A stretch of DNA of 64,000 bases from Lachnospiraceae bacterium (GTDB lineage Bacteria > Bacillota > Clostridia > Lachnospirales > Lachnospiraceae): assembly GCA_022799175.1 (NCBI GenBank), contig JAAWNY010000005.1, positions 1 through 64,000 of the forward strand, written 5' to 3'. Below, one piece after another: positions 44,201 through 52,240 of the stretch (positions are counted from its first letter, which is position 1; each line of letters opens with the position of its first letter). A model generated the notes under the pieces. It was not told the DNA's origin, made no database searches, and was given only the letters and a program-made list of their open reading frames with translations. A program made the position numbers and the translations under genes.

Positions 44201-45814
44201 TCAACCACTTCTGAATTTCGTTGGAGAGACGCCGTATTTTTTCTTAAACACATAGCTGAAATAATTCTGCTCCTGGTAGCCCACTTTCCGGGCAATCACA
44301 TACGTCTTGTCATTCGTTTCATTTAGCAATTCCACGGCCTTATTCAATCGCACCTCCGTCAAATAGGCCACATAGGTCTTGCCCGTCTCCTTGCGGAACA
44401 TGGTAGAAAAATAAGCCGGGCTCATGTGAAGTTGACGACAAATCATCTCTACCGATAAATCTGGGTCCGGATAATGCTCCTGGATATACTGCCTGGCTTC
44501 CTCAATCACCTGACGGTTCGTCGTGTCGCGACGCCGATTGATGGCTTCATTCATCTGACAGGCCACTTGCGTCAACCACATGGTAAATTCTTCTCGTTGC
44601 TGTCCGCTGTCCATCCGCTTCATAACACCATCATCCGTATCAAATATCTGGCATAAATCCATGTCATACTGTTGCATCAGACGGGTCACACAATTGACCA
44701 GCGACAAGCGATACACCTGATATTGACGGGCATGTGCTTTGACATCATCCATCCGGGCCATCAGCTCCCGTACCACTGTCTCGATACTCTCCGGCGTTCC
44801 GAATTTGATGGCCGCAGTCAGCTCCAACTCATCTTTTTCCTCCAGTTGCAGCTTTCCTCGGCTGACCGGTTCCATATCATTAATGTAGATCGTTCCTCCT
44901 GTTCCCACAATTGCCTTATAACCTAGAGCATCCATCGCTGACTGATAAGACTCTCCCACACGCTCCGGCTGCAGGCTGCTGTGTCCCACCCCAATCGTCA
45001 CCGTCACCTCCAGAATCCGACGGATTTCTTTACAGATATCGCCCAAAAGATCGATAAAACTAGTCTGAGTGTTCCGTTCATCAATCGCAGTAAGGATGGT
45101 AATGCCACCCGTGGAATTGAAAATGGTAAAACGGAAGTATTCTCGTAGATTATCTTCCACTAGTTGCCGGACTGAGATGGGAATCAACTTCTGCTCCTGC
45201 TCTCTTGACAAAGGCTGACCCTCCGCCCGCTCCTCCGGCTCTACACTGATAACCGCCGCCAGCCATTTGCGAGCTCCCAAAATATCAATTTCATATTCCT
45301 CCAGCTTAGAAGCCACCTCTTCATCCGGAACATTTCCCCGAACCAGATCGTTTAAGAAAAGCTCACGAAGAATCGGCAAACTGCCCAGATAACTCTCCCG
45401 CAACAGACGGACATTGCGCCGTTGCTCTATCTCCTCGTCCAGACTTTCTCGGACTCGGCTAAGTATCTCCGTCAGTTCTTCCACATTGACTGGTTTTAGG
45501 ATATATTCACTCACATTTAGCTTGATGGCCTGTTGCGCATACTCAAAATCATCATAACCGGAAAAAATCAGCACCTTGATCGAAGGATACTTCTGCCGAA
45601 TCCGAGCTGTCAAAGTCAGTCCGTCCATATATGGCATCCGAATATCCGTCATCACCACATCTGGCTTAAGCTGCTCTATTTTTTCCAGTGCTTCCTCTCC
45701 ATTATCCGCATCCCCGGCCACCTCAAATCCAAGACTCTCCCAATCTATCTTGCGAATGATGGCCTTACGAACCTCTTCCTCATCATCCGCCAGCAGAATT
45801 CGATAATAACTCAT
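44201..45814 (-). CDS. YesN-type response regulator (REC plus AraC helix-turn-helix)
   Basis: A 537-aa response regulator. The N-terminal receiver has ILLADDEEEVRK, phospho-acceptor Asp in VVMTDIRMPYMDG near residue 57 and the lysine in YILKPVN. A long middle region of unknown fold (about 130-420) leads to the C-terminal AraC domain: DLSVEMICRQLHMSPAYFSTMFRKETGK and VIARKVGYQEQNYFSYVFKKKYGVSPTKFR. AAGGAATTCTGCGCA precedes the ATG. First in the regulator-kinase-binding protein set; the likely target is the mglB promoter. Confidence 0.94.
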   Translation of the reverse strand: MSYYRILLADDEEEVRKAIIRKIDWESLGFEVAGDADNGEEALEKIEQLKPDVVMTDIRMPYMDGLTLTARIRQKYPSIKVLIFSGYDDFEYAQQAIKLNVSEYILKPVNVEELTEILSRVRESLDEEIEQRRNVRLLRESYLGSLPILRELFLNDLVRGNVPDEEVASKLEEYEIDILGARKWLAAVISVEPEERAEGQPLSREQEQKLIPISVRQLVEDNLREYFRFTIFNSTGGITILTAIDERNTQTSFIDLLGDICKEIRRILEVTVTIGVGHSSLQPERVGESYQSAMDALGYKAIVGTGGTIYINDMEPVSRGKLQLEEKDELELTAAIKFGTPESIETVVRELMARMDDVKAHARQYQVYRLSLVNCVTRLMQQYDMDLCQIFDTDDGVMKRMDSGQQREEFTMWLTQVACQMNEAINRRRDTTNRQVIEEARQYIQEHYPDPDLSVEMICRQLHMSPAYFSTMFRKETGKTYVAYLTEVRLNKAVELLNETNDKTYVIARKVGYQEQNYFSYVFKKKYGVSPTKFRSG

Positions 45815-45873
45815 TGCGCAGAATTCCTTTCTCTATATTTCATGCAATGTCATTTAGATAAAAAACGTACCTT

Positions 45874-46965
45874 CTATTCTGTCATCTCATAATTCCTATC
45901 ACACATTCGAATCGCTTCTATCAACTGCTCATTTTCCTCACGTGTCCGGACTGCTGTTCGGTAATAGCGGAAGCCAGAAATATTCCCCACTGGCTCCAAC
46001 CCTTGGAAATTACTGCAGTCTCGAATCAGAATCCCCTTCTCCCGCAAACGGATCTTCAGATTGCCGTATCGATTCTTCTCATCCCGAAACAACAAATAGT
46101 TTACCTGTGAAGGAAACACCCAAAATCCCAGCTTGCCAAGTCTTTGTTCCATCCACTTCCGCTCTTTTTCTACCAACGCCCTGGTCTGCTCCAGGTAATT
46201 GTTTTCCCTCAAAGCCGCCACTCCTGCCTCCTGTGCTGGCACAGATACGCTCCATGGCTGTCCCGTCAGACAAAGTTGTTTGGCTAGCATAGTATCTCCA
46301 CAGATCGCATATCCCAGCCGAAGCCCCGCCATAGCATACGATTTCGTAAAAGCCCGCAAAAGAATCACTTCCGGATAGTTTCGGATCTGTTCCATCAGAG
46401 TGTATTTTTCCGGCTGATCCAGAAATTCACAAAAGCACTCATCCACTACCAAAAATCCTTGCTTTTTTTGGCATATCTCCGCCAAAAATTCTAGTTGTTC
46501 CCCCGGTACTGCCAGTCCAGTCGGATTGTTCGGATTGCACAAAAACAGCCAATCTCCTTCTGCCAAATGCTCGGCTAGCTCCCAGACGTTCACCCGGTAA
46601 TCCTGATCTGCTCGCAAGACATAATATCGAATCTGGCAACCATCAATTGCCAATGCCCGCTCATATTCTGAAAAGGTTGGCGATAGCAGCAATGCCTGTT
46701 TTGGTCTTTTGAGTAAAACCAGACGGTAGATCAGATCTGCTGCTCCATTTCCACAGACAATCCGCTCCTGCTCGATCCCATGATGCTCTGCCAACCGCTT
46801 CTTCAACTCCCCGCATTCCGGATCGGGATAGCAATTCCAATGCTCCACCGAATCCCGAAGCGTTTTCTGCACTCCACAAGGAAGTCCCAGCGGATTCACA
46901 TTCACGGAAAAATCAAGTGCAATCTTCCCATGATAAATATCTCCGCCATGAAGCTGGTATTCCAT
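45874..46965 (-). CDS. cobD: Threonine-phosphate decarboxylase CobD
   Basis: A PLP-dependent enzyme (363 aa) that makes (R)-1-amino-2-propanol O-2-phosphate for the lower linker of cobalamin. The N-terminal HGGDIY and FSVNVNPLGLP motif distinguishes CobD from histidinol-phosphate aminotransferase. PLP-fold motifs are LCNPNNPTGL, LVVDECFCEF and the Schiff-base lysine in RAFTKSYAMAGLRLGY. The ATG at 46965 follows GGGAGGACAAAAAGA; the ORF track adds 19 residues. Downstream of cbiB after a 184-bp gap that contains a promoter. Confidence 0.93.
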   Translation of the reverse strand: MEYQLHGGDIYHGKIALDFSVNVNPLGLPCGVQKTLRDSVEHWNCYPDPECGELKKRLAEHHGIEQERIVCGNGAADLIYRLVLLKRPKQALLLSPTFSEYERALAIDGCQIRYYVLRADQDYRVNVWELAEHLAEGDWLFLCNPNNPTGLAVPGEQLEFLAEICQKKQGFLVVDECFCEFLDQPEKYTLMEQIRNYPEVILLRAFTKSYAMAGLRLGYAICGDTMLAKQLCLTGQPWSVSVPAQEAGVAALRENNYLEQTRALVEKERKWMEQRLGKLGFWVFPSQVNYLLFRDEKNRYGNLKIRLREKGILIRDCSNFQGLEPVGNISGFRYYRTAVRTREENEQLIEAIRMCDRNYEMTE

Positions 46966-47097
46966 TCTTTTTGTCCTCCCTTTTTTGTGCTTACATTCTG
47001 CCAACCGGCTCCCCATGCCCATTTTTCCTAATAGTTCTGTTCTGCCGCAGATAAACGTTTGATGGTAGAGAACCCGAGCTCCTGAAATTTCTTCTTA

Positions 47098-47126
47098 ATT
47101 TTATCATGAATTTTCCTTCATGTCAT
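47098..47126 (-). promoter_or_regulatory. Internal promoter upstream of cobD
   Basis: On the minus strand ATGACA, 17 nt, TAAAAT with an upstream TG. It leaves a cobD leader of about 125 nt. That leader has a few short complementary stretches but I could not match it to a cobalamin riboswitch. Confidence 0.55.
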
Positions 47127-47149
47127 TCCTTTTTCAGCCTCACTACCCG

Positions 47150-48106
47150 CTAACTGAAAGTGCAACGCACCACAATTCCTGCCACTGCCGCCATCCATGC
47201 GCTCGCCATCATCAGACGGTTCACCCGCACAATATCCTCTTTTTCTACTTTCCTGACTGCGTCTCCGATCACTGGCTTTTCTGTCAACACCCCAAAGTAC
47301 CAGGCCGGTCCTGCCAGTTGCACCCCCAAGGCTCCCGCACATGCCGCCTCTCCATGGGCTGAATTTGGACTTTTATGACAATACCGATCCCGTCGCCAGA
47401 TTCGCCAAGCGCCCTGACCATCAAATCCTGGCAGCAGCCAGGCGGCCCCGATCAGCAGAAAGGCCGAAAGACGAGCCGGCAGCAGATTCACCAAATCATC
47501 TAATCTAGCCGGAATCTTTCCCAGATACTGATATCTCTGATTTTGATATCCCACCATAGAATCCATGGTATTGACCGCCTTATACATCCATCCTCCCACA
47601 GGTCCCAAAAACAACAGATAAAAAAGAGGGGCGATCACCCCGTCTGACACATTCTCCGCCACCGTCTCCACTGCTGCTTTGATGATTCCCTCTTCTGACA
47701 ATGGCCGAGTATCCCGTCCTACAATTCTAGATACCGCTTCTCTTGCCTTCTCGACATCCTCTTCTTTTAATGCCTTTAATACCTTCATGCTTTCTGTTTT
47801 CAACGATCTTGCCGCCAATATCTGCCAGCTCATTACGCACAAAATCAGAAACCGCAGAGCTGGATGCATCCATCCTGCCACTGCCAAAATTCCTGCTGTC
47901 GTTCCTCCTGTCACAATCAGAACCAACACTGCCAGAATTCCTCCGGCTGCTATCTCTCCCGTCGGGCTTTCCGGAAAGCATTTTATCAACAAACGCTCCA
48001 GCCAGCCAATCAACCAACCGATTCCCCGAACCGGATGCCACCAACTCTCCGGATCTCCAATCACAAAATCCAGTAAAAAACCAATTCCTACTGCTGCCGC
48101 CTCCAT
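47150..48106 (-). CDS. cbiB: Adenosylcobinamide-phosphate synthase CbiB
   Basis: CbiB (318 aa) is a membrane enzyme that joins aminopropanol phosphate to adenosylcobyric acid. The N-terminus FLLDFVIGDPESWWHPVRGIGWLI is diagnostic, as are ETVAENVSDGVIAPLFYLLFLG, VNTMDSMVGYQNQRYQYLG and ARLDDLVNLLPARLSAFLL. About five hydrophobic helices are visible. AAGGAG precedes the ATG. It lies between a short CobU-like gene and cobD, and the three genes fit nucleotide-loop assembly. Confidence 0.95.
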   Translation of the reverse strand: MEAAAVGIGFLLDFVIGDPESWWHPVRGIGWLIGWLERLLIKCFPESPTGEIAAGGILAVLVLIVTGGTTAGILAVAGWMHPALRFLILCVMSWQILAARSLKTESMKVLKALKEEDVEKAREAVSRIVGRDTRPLSEEGIIKAAVETVAENVSDGVIAPLFYLLFLGPVGGWMYKAVNTMDSMVGYQNQRYQYLGKIPARLDDLVNLLPARLSAFLLIGAAWLLPGFDGQGAWRIWRRDRYCHKSPNSAHGEAACAGALGVQLAGPAWYFGVLTEKPVIGDAVRKVEKEDIVRVNRLMMASAWMAAVAGIVVRCTFS

Positions 48107-48121
48107 CGTTCTCTCCTTCGC

Positions 48122-48514
48122 CTATCCTTTGATTCGTTTTGGAATCCCGCATACCACCCGATATACCTGACTGGCATGTTCTGCCAACAACTGACCAGCA
48201 TGTCCCACTGCTTCCCGATACTCTCGTTCTCTTCGCCCCACTGGTACAATCCCATATCCCACCTCATCCATAGTCACTATTTCTGGATCCGCCGCTAATA
48301 TCTTTCTCACAAATTCCTCCGACTCTCCTCCTATTTCCAAAATTCGGTAAATCCATCTATGAAATCCGATCAAAAACTTCCTCTCCCATGCCATCTCCGG
48401 CTCATCCGTCCCCCCGTCTGCCACATTTTGGGCAAACTCCTCCTTTTTTAGCCCGGACAACTCACAGGCAAATTCTCTTTTTCCCTGACAGGCGCCACCA
48501 ATAATCAGAATCAT
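48122..48514 (-). CDS. Short, degenerate CobU-like protein
   Basis: A 130-aa protein resembling CobU (adenosylcobinamide kinase/guanylyltransferase) at both ends but much shorter. The N-terminal P-loop reads GGACQGKR, so the usual final Ser/Thr is replaced. The C-terminus EIVTMDEVGYGIVPVGRREREYREAVG and QVYRVVCGIPKRIKG matches CobU well. The middle stretch with the guanylylated histidine (RHRxxR) is missing. The window also holds a full-length cobU, so this may be non-catalytic or specialised. The nearest ribosome binding site (AAGGAG) is 14 nt from the ATG, which is long. Confidence 0.75.
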   Translation of the reverse strand: MILIIGGACQGKREFACELSGLKKEEFAQNVADGGTDEPEMAWERKFLIGFHRWIYRILEIGGESEEFVRKILAADPEIVTMDEVGYGIVPVGRREREYREAVGHAGQLLAEHASQVYRVVCGIPKRIKG

Positions 48515-48552
48515 ATTTTTTCAAATACTCCTTTGACAACGATATTTCTTTC

Positions 48553-48581
48553 ACTATACCACAGCTCTTTTCGCCTTTCAA
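48553..48581 (-). promoter_or_regulatory. cobU-like-cbiB-cobD promoter
   Basis: On the minus strand TTGAAA, 17 nt, TATAGT with TGG before the -10. The leader is only about 30 nt, which excludes a cobalamin riboswitch there. Confidence 0.72.
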
Positions 48582-48629
48582 CGATGTTTTGGATGCTCCT
48601 TTTCTCTCCACATCTCAAGGCAGCTTTTT

Positions 48630-48681
48630 CCAAAAAAGACAGGAGCAAAACACAAAAATTGTGTCCTCTTGCTCCTGTCTT
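48630..48681 (-). terminator. Transaldolase gene terminator
   Basis: A perfect 13-bp stem AAGACAGGAGCAA/TTGCTCCTGTCTT whose loop contains a nested ACACAA/TTGTGT hairpin, followed on the minus strand by TTTTTTGG. Confidence 0.9.
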
Positions 48682-48701
48682 CCTTCTTTATCTGTCTTCC
48701 T

Positions 48702-49352
48702 TTAACCGAATACGGCCCGGTAATCAGCCTGGAATTTCTGAATTCCAACATCCGTCAGAGGATGTTTTGTCATCTGCTCTAGCACCTTGTAGGGTACTGT
48801 CGCAATCTGTGCTCCCGCACGGGCACAATCAATCACATGAATCGGATTACGAATACTAGCGGCAATGATCTCTGTCTCAATCCCATGAATATCAAAAATC
48901 TCTGCAATCTCTTCAATCAAGTCAATCCCTGGCATGGAAATATCATCCAGTCTTCCAAGAAACGGTGATACATAAGTAGCGCCGGCACGAGCAGCTAAAA
49001 GCGCCTGCGCCACCGTAAATACCAATGTCACATTCGTGCGAATCCCTTCGGCATGTAGAGCCTTCACTGCCTTCAATCCTTCCGCGGTCATTGGAATTTT
49101 TACCACCATATTGGGATGAATGGCCGCGATCTCTCGCCCCTCCTTGATCATTCCCTCTGCGTCGACTGTTGTCGCCTTTACCTCGCCACTGATCGGTCCA
49201 TCCACAATAGAAGCAATCTCTGCAATCACCTGATTAAAATCCCGCCCCTCCTTAGCAATCAGTGACGGATTGGTGGTCACCCCACAGATAATCCCCATAT
49301 CGTTTGCTTTGCGGATCTCCTCCACATTCGCCGTATCTACAAAAAATCGCAT
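48702..49352 (-). CDS. fsa: Fructose-6-phosphate aldolase / small transaldolase
   Basis: A 216-aa class I aldolase of the small transaldolase family. [18 protein letters not shown] and [13 protein letters not shown] open the protein; the Schiff-base lysine is in MVVKIPMT near residue 85; [10 protein letters not shown] and the [12 protein letters not shown] strand follow. Sequence alone does not separate transaldolase from fructose-6-phosphate aldolase. AAAGGAG precedes the ATG. It has its own consensus-like promoter and a strong terminator, so it is monocistronic. Confidence 0.94.
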   Translation of the reverse strand: MRFFVDTANVEEIRKANDMGIICGVTTNPSLIAKEGRDFNQVIAEIASIVDGPISGEVKATTVDAEGMIKEGREIAAIHPNMVVKIPMTAEGLKAVKALHAEGIRTNVTLVFTVAQALLAARAGATYVSPFLGRLDDISMPGIDLIEEIAEIFDIHGIETEIIAASIRNPIHVIDCARAGAQIATVPYKVLEQMTKHPLTDVGIQKFQADYRAVFG

Positions 49353-49395
49353 TTTCTTTCATTCTCCTTTCCCAACTCTTTTGTGATAGTATACT

Positions 49396-49424
49396 AGTAT
49401 AAAAGCAATCCATAAAAAAGTCAA
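49396..49424 (-). promoter_or_regulatory. fsa promoter
   Basis: On the minus strand TTGACT, 17 nt, TATACT; five of six bases in each hexamer. A second TATACT lies just downstream. Confidence 0.78.
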
Positions 49425-49539
49425 TTTACTGTGTATGAATTTTTCACAAAATTCTTGTATCCATTTCCTTTCGCCCTATATAAAATCACTCCCATAAAGG
49501 GAACTGTTTGGGAATACGAAAATAACCGGGAACATTTTA

Positions 49540-52215
49540 TCAATCCTTCCCCATCACTGCCCGAACTGTCTGTTCAAGCACAGCCATATCAACTGGTTTG
49601 GCCACATGAGCGTTCATCCCTGCTTCTAAAGCATCCCGAATGTCCTCGGCAAAAGCATTTGCTGTCATGGCAATGATGGGAATCGTTCGCGACAACGAAT
49701 GGCCCAGATCTCGGATCGCCCTTGTAGCCTCATATCCATTCATGACTGGCATCTGTACATCCATCAGGATTAGCTGATACTGACCGGCACCTGACTTTTC
49801 AAAAGCCTCTACCACCAACTGTCCATTCTCACAGATATCGCAGGTAGCTCCTGCCATATCCAAAAGTTCGCCAAGAATTTCCGCATTAATCTCATTATCT
49901 TCGGCCACTAAAATGTGCATTCCCTGAAGAATGCTCCACTCCTCACTATCCTCTGGCTCTGGCTCTTGTCCATGGTTCAACACCGAATCTACTTTTTGCC
50001 GAAAACTAGTTAGAAAAAAAGGCTTAGGAAGAAACGCATCCACCCCCGCAGCGCTTGCCTTCTCTTCAATCTCTGGCCAATCATAGCTGGTCAGAATCAG
50101 GATAGGAATATTGGAGGACATATCCTGCCGGATCTGTTTTGCGACCTCCACACCATCCATCCCTGGCATTTTCCAATCCAACAAAACGATGTGATAGGGA
50201 TGTTCTTCCTGCTCGGACTGTTTGAGCTTTTCCACAGCCGACCGGCCATCCAGCACATAATCCACCTTTACGCCGGTGCCATCCATGGTCATTTGAATAT
50301 TCTGGCAAATTACTTCTTCATCGTCTACCGCCAAAAGTCGGGTGATACCATGCTTCTGCCAAAAGTCATGATCAATTGCCTGTTCACTGATGTGTAATTC
50401 CAATTCCACCGTAAAAACAGACCCCTTCCCTTTCTCACTTTCCACGGAAATTTTTCCTCCCATTAAATCCAGCAGGTTTTTAGTAATTGCCATTCCCAAA
50501 CCCGTCCCCTGAATCTTATTGGTTACACTGTCTTCTTCCCTGGTAAATGCATGAAAAATCTTCCGAGTATACTCCTGGCTCATGCCATAGCCATTGTCTT
50601 CCACAATGAATCGAAAATGTGCCAATTGTCTAGTATATTGAGGCATTTCCTGAACTGTCAGAGTGATATGTCCACATTCCGGTGTATACTTAACTGCATT
50701 GGACAACAGATTTAAAAGAATCTGGTTCAGGCGCAGTTTATCCATTACCACATGCTCGTGCCGGATATCCTTGTTGTAAACCTCAAACGTATGTCCTTTT
50801 GCTTTCATCTGCGGGCGAATAATAGCGTCAATATTTTCAATCAAATCTACGATTTTCTCATCTGACAAATTTAAAACGGTCTTGCCTGCCTCAATTTTGC
50901 TGATATCAAGAATATCATTAATCAGACCCAACAAATGCTGACTGGAAGCAGTAATTTTTTTGGTGTATTCCCTCACTTTATCCGGATTTTCGGCATCCCG
51001 CGCCAGCAGAGCAGCAAAACCGATGATTGCATTCATGGGAGTACGGATATCGTGGCTCATGTTGGAGAGAAACGAACTTTTAGCACGATTGGCCTCCTCT
51101 GCAATCTGAAACGCCTGCTCTGCTGTCTCCTTGGAACGGACCAACATGACGTTGGATTCCTCCAGCCTAACATTCAATTCCTCCTGATGACGCAGATTCT
51201 CTTGCTCCTGCCGAAACAAACGGGCACTGTTTCTCTGTCGTATCACAGATACCATAACCAGAAATGCCATGGCTACTAACACCGCTGTCAAAAGCAACAG
51301 CAACCGGATAACCGCTCCTACCATATTCACGGTTCCAGAAGCCACAAAATCTGCAGGTATGAGAAACAAAAGCAACGTATCATAATCCGTCAGAGAAGTA
51401 AGACAATAATAATATTCGATATTGTTATAGCGAAAGTTTGTGCAGATAATGTCTTGTTCCAAAAGCGCATCACGAATATTGGAAATCCCCTGATTCTCCA
51501 TTTCTCCTAATACTTTGAGTACATTATACGCCTGAATTGTATTCTTTTCGGAAATATTATCATGCATCCGCGTACCATCACTCTTTAAAATATAGGTCTC
51601 ATTCTGATTCCCATAAGCAGTACTGTCATAATATTTTTTCAGTGTAGATATGTCTTTCAAAAGAATGGCATGTGTGAATTCATTTTCCGTCTCCGTCATC
51701 AAAATGGGAACATCCAGTTTCTGTACGAAAACCCAACAACCGCCCTGATAAATATAACTGTCAGAAATGAAGGTATATTGCTCTTCCCCAGTAGATATCC
51801 GGGCAATATCAGACCATACCCCATGTTTGCCATTTCCGTCATAACAGTTTCCATCGTTATCCAAAAGCATAATCATGGAACAATCACGCTCCATTTCCAA
51901 CAACTCTTCCAGAGCGCAAATGAATGTCGTCACTTCTTCCGTAGTATCAAACCTCTGTTGTTTCAAAATCATGACTACCGTCGTCAGATAATTCCAATGA
52001 AAATCCAGAGCATTGCTTAGATTCACCCGTACCTGCGATGTAATTTCATTCAACTGCGTGGTGCGTTCCTCAAAAATCTGGTATTTCAGATATTTGGTAA
52101 AATATATTCCGCCACCCAATGAAAACAAAAGCAGACAAAAAGCTAATGTTACTGGAAGTATAGCTGGCCGTCTTCCCGCCGTCCGGAATCGGCCAGACCC
52201 TTTTTCATTTTCCAT
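49540..52215 (-). CDS. Membrane hybrid histidine kinase with two receiver domains (cassette 1)
   Basis: An 891-aa hybrid kinase. Membrane helix about 18-38, extracellular Cache-like sensor to about 285 (LDNDGNCYDGNGKHG, YILKSDGTRMHDN), second helix about 296-325, coiled coil, HisKA with phospho-acceptor His388 in NMSHDIRTPMNAI, ATPase domain (DNGYGM, GTGLGMAI), REC1 with Asp680 in LLDWKMPGMDG, and REC2 with Asp819 in LMDVQMPVMNGYEA. The ATG at 52215 follows GGAGAAGAATCGGG; the ORF track start is inside the preceding gene. It is 25 nt after its paired lipoprotein. No phosphotransfer protein or DNA-binding partner is nearby, so its output is unknown. Confidence 0.93.
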   Translation of the reverse strand: MENEKGSGRFRTAGRRPAILPVTLAFCLLLFSLGGGIYFTKYLKYQIFEERTTQLNEITSQVRVNLSNALDFHWNYLTTVVMILKQQRFDTTEEVTTFICALEELLEMERDCSMIMLLDNDGNCYDGNGKHGVWSDIARISTGEEQYTFISDSYIYQGGCWVFVQKLDVPILMTETENEFTHAILLKDISTLKKYYDSTAYGNQNETYILKSDGTRMHDNISEKNTIQAYNVLKVLGEMENQGISNIRDALLEQDIICTNFRYNNIEYYYCLTSLTDYDTLLLFLIPADFVASGTVNMVGAVIRLLLLLTAVLVAMAFLVMVSVIRQRNSARLFRQEQENLRHQEELNVRLEESNVMLVRSKETAEQAFQIAEEANRAKSSFLSNMSHDIRTPMNAIIGFAALLARDAENPDKVREYTKKITASSQHLLGLINDILDISKIEAGKTVLNLSDEKIVDLIENIDAIIRPQMKAKGHTFEVYNKDIRHEHVVMDKLRLNQILLNLLSNAVKYTPECGHITLTVQEMPQYTRQLAHFRFIVEDNGYGMSQEYTRKIFHAFTREEDSVTNKIQGTGLGMAITKNLLDLMGGKISVESEKGKGSVFTVELELHISEQAIDHDFWQKHGITRLLAVDDEEVICQNIQMTMDGTGVKVDYVLDGRSAVEKLKQSEQEEHPYHIVLLDWKMPGMDGVEVAKQIRQDMSSNIPILILTSYDWPEIEEKASAAGVDAFLPKPFFLTSFRQKVDSVLNHGQEPEPEDSEEWSILQGMHILVAEDNEINAEILGELLDMAGATCDICENGQLVVEAFEKSGAGQYQLILMDVQMPVMNGYEATRAIRDLGHSLSRTIPIIAMTANAFAEDIRDALEAGMNAHVAKPVDMAVLEQTVRAVMGKD

Positions 52216-52240
52216 CCCGATTCTTCTCCTTTTGCAAATC

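Noticed and set aside
46966-47060. Cobalamin riboswitch upstream of cobD
   Set aside because: GGGGAGCCGGTTGGCAGAATG faintly recalls part of the motif, but the conserved GCCACTG and the other core boxes are absent.
48533-48859. Plus-strand ORF over the fsa terminator
   Set aside because: It runs through a promoter and a strong terminator hairpin and is antisense to fsa.
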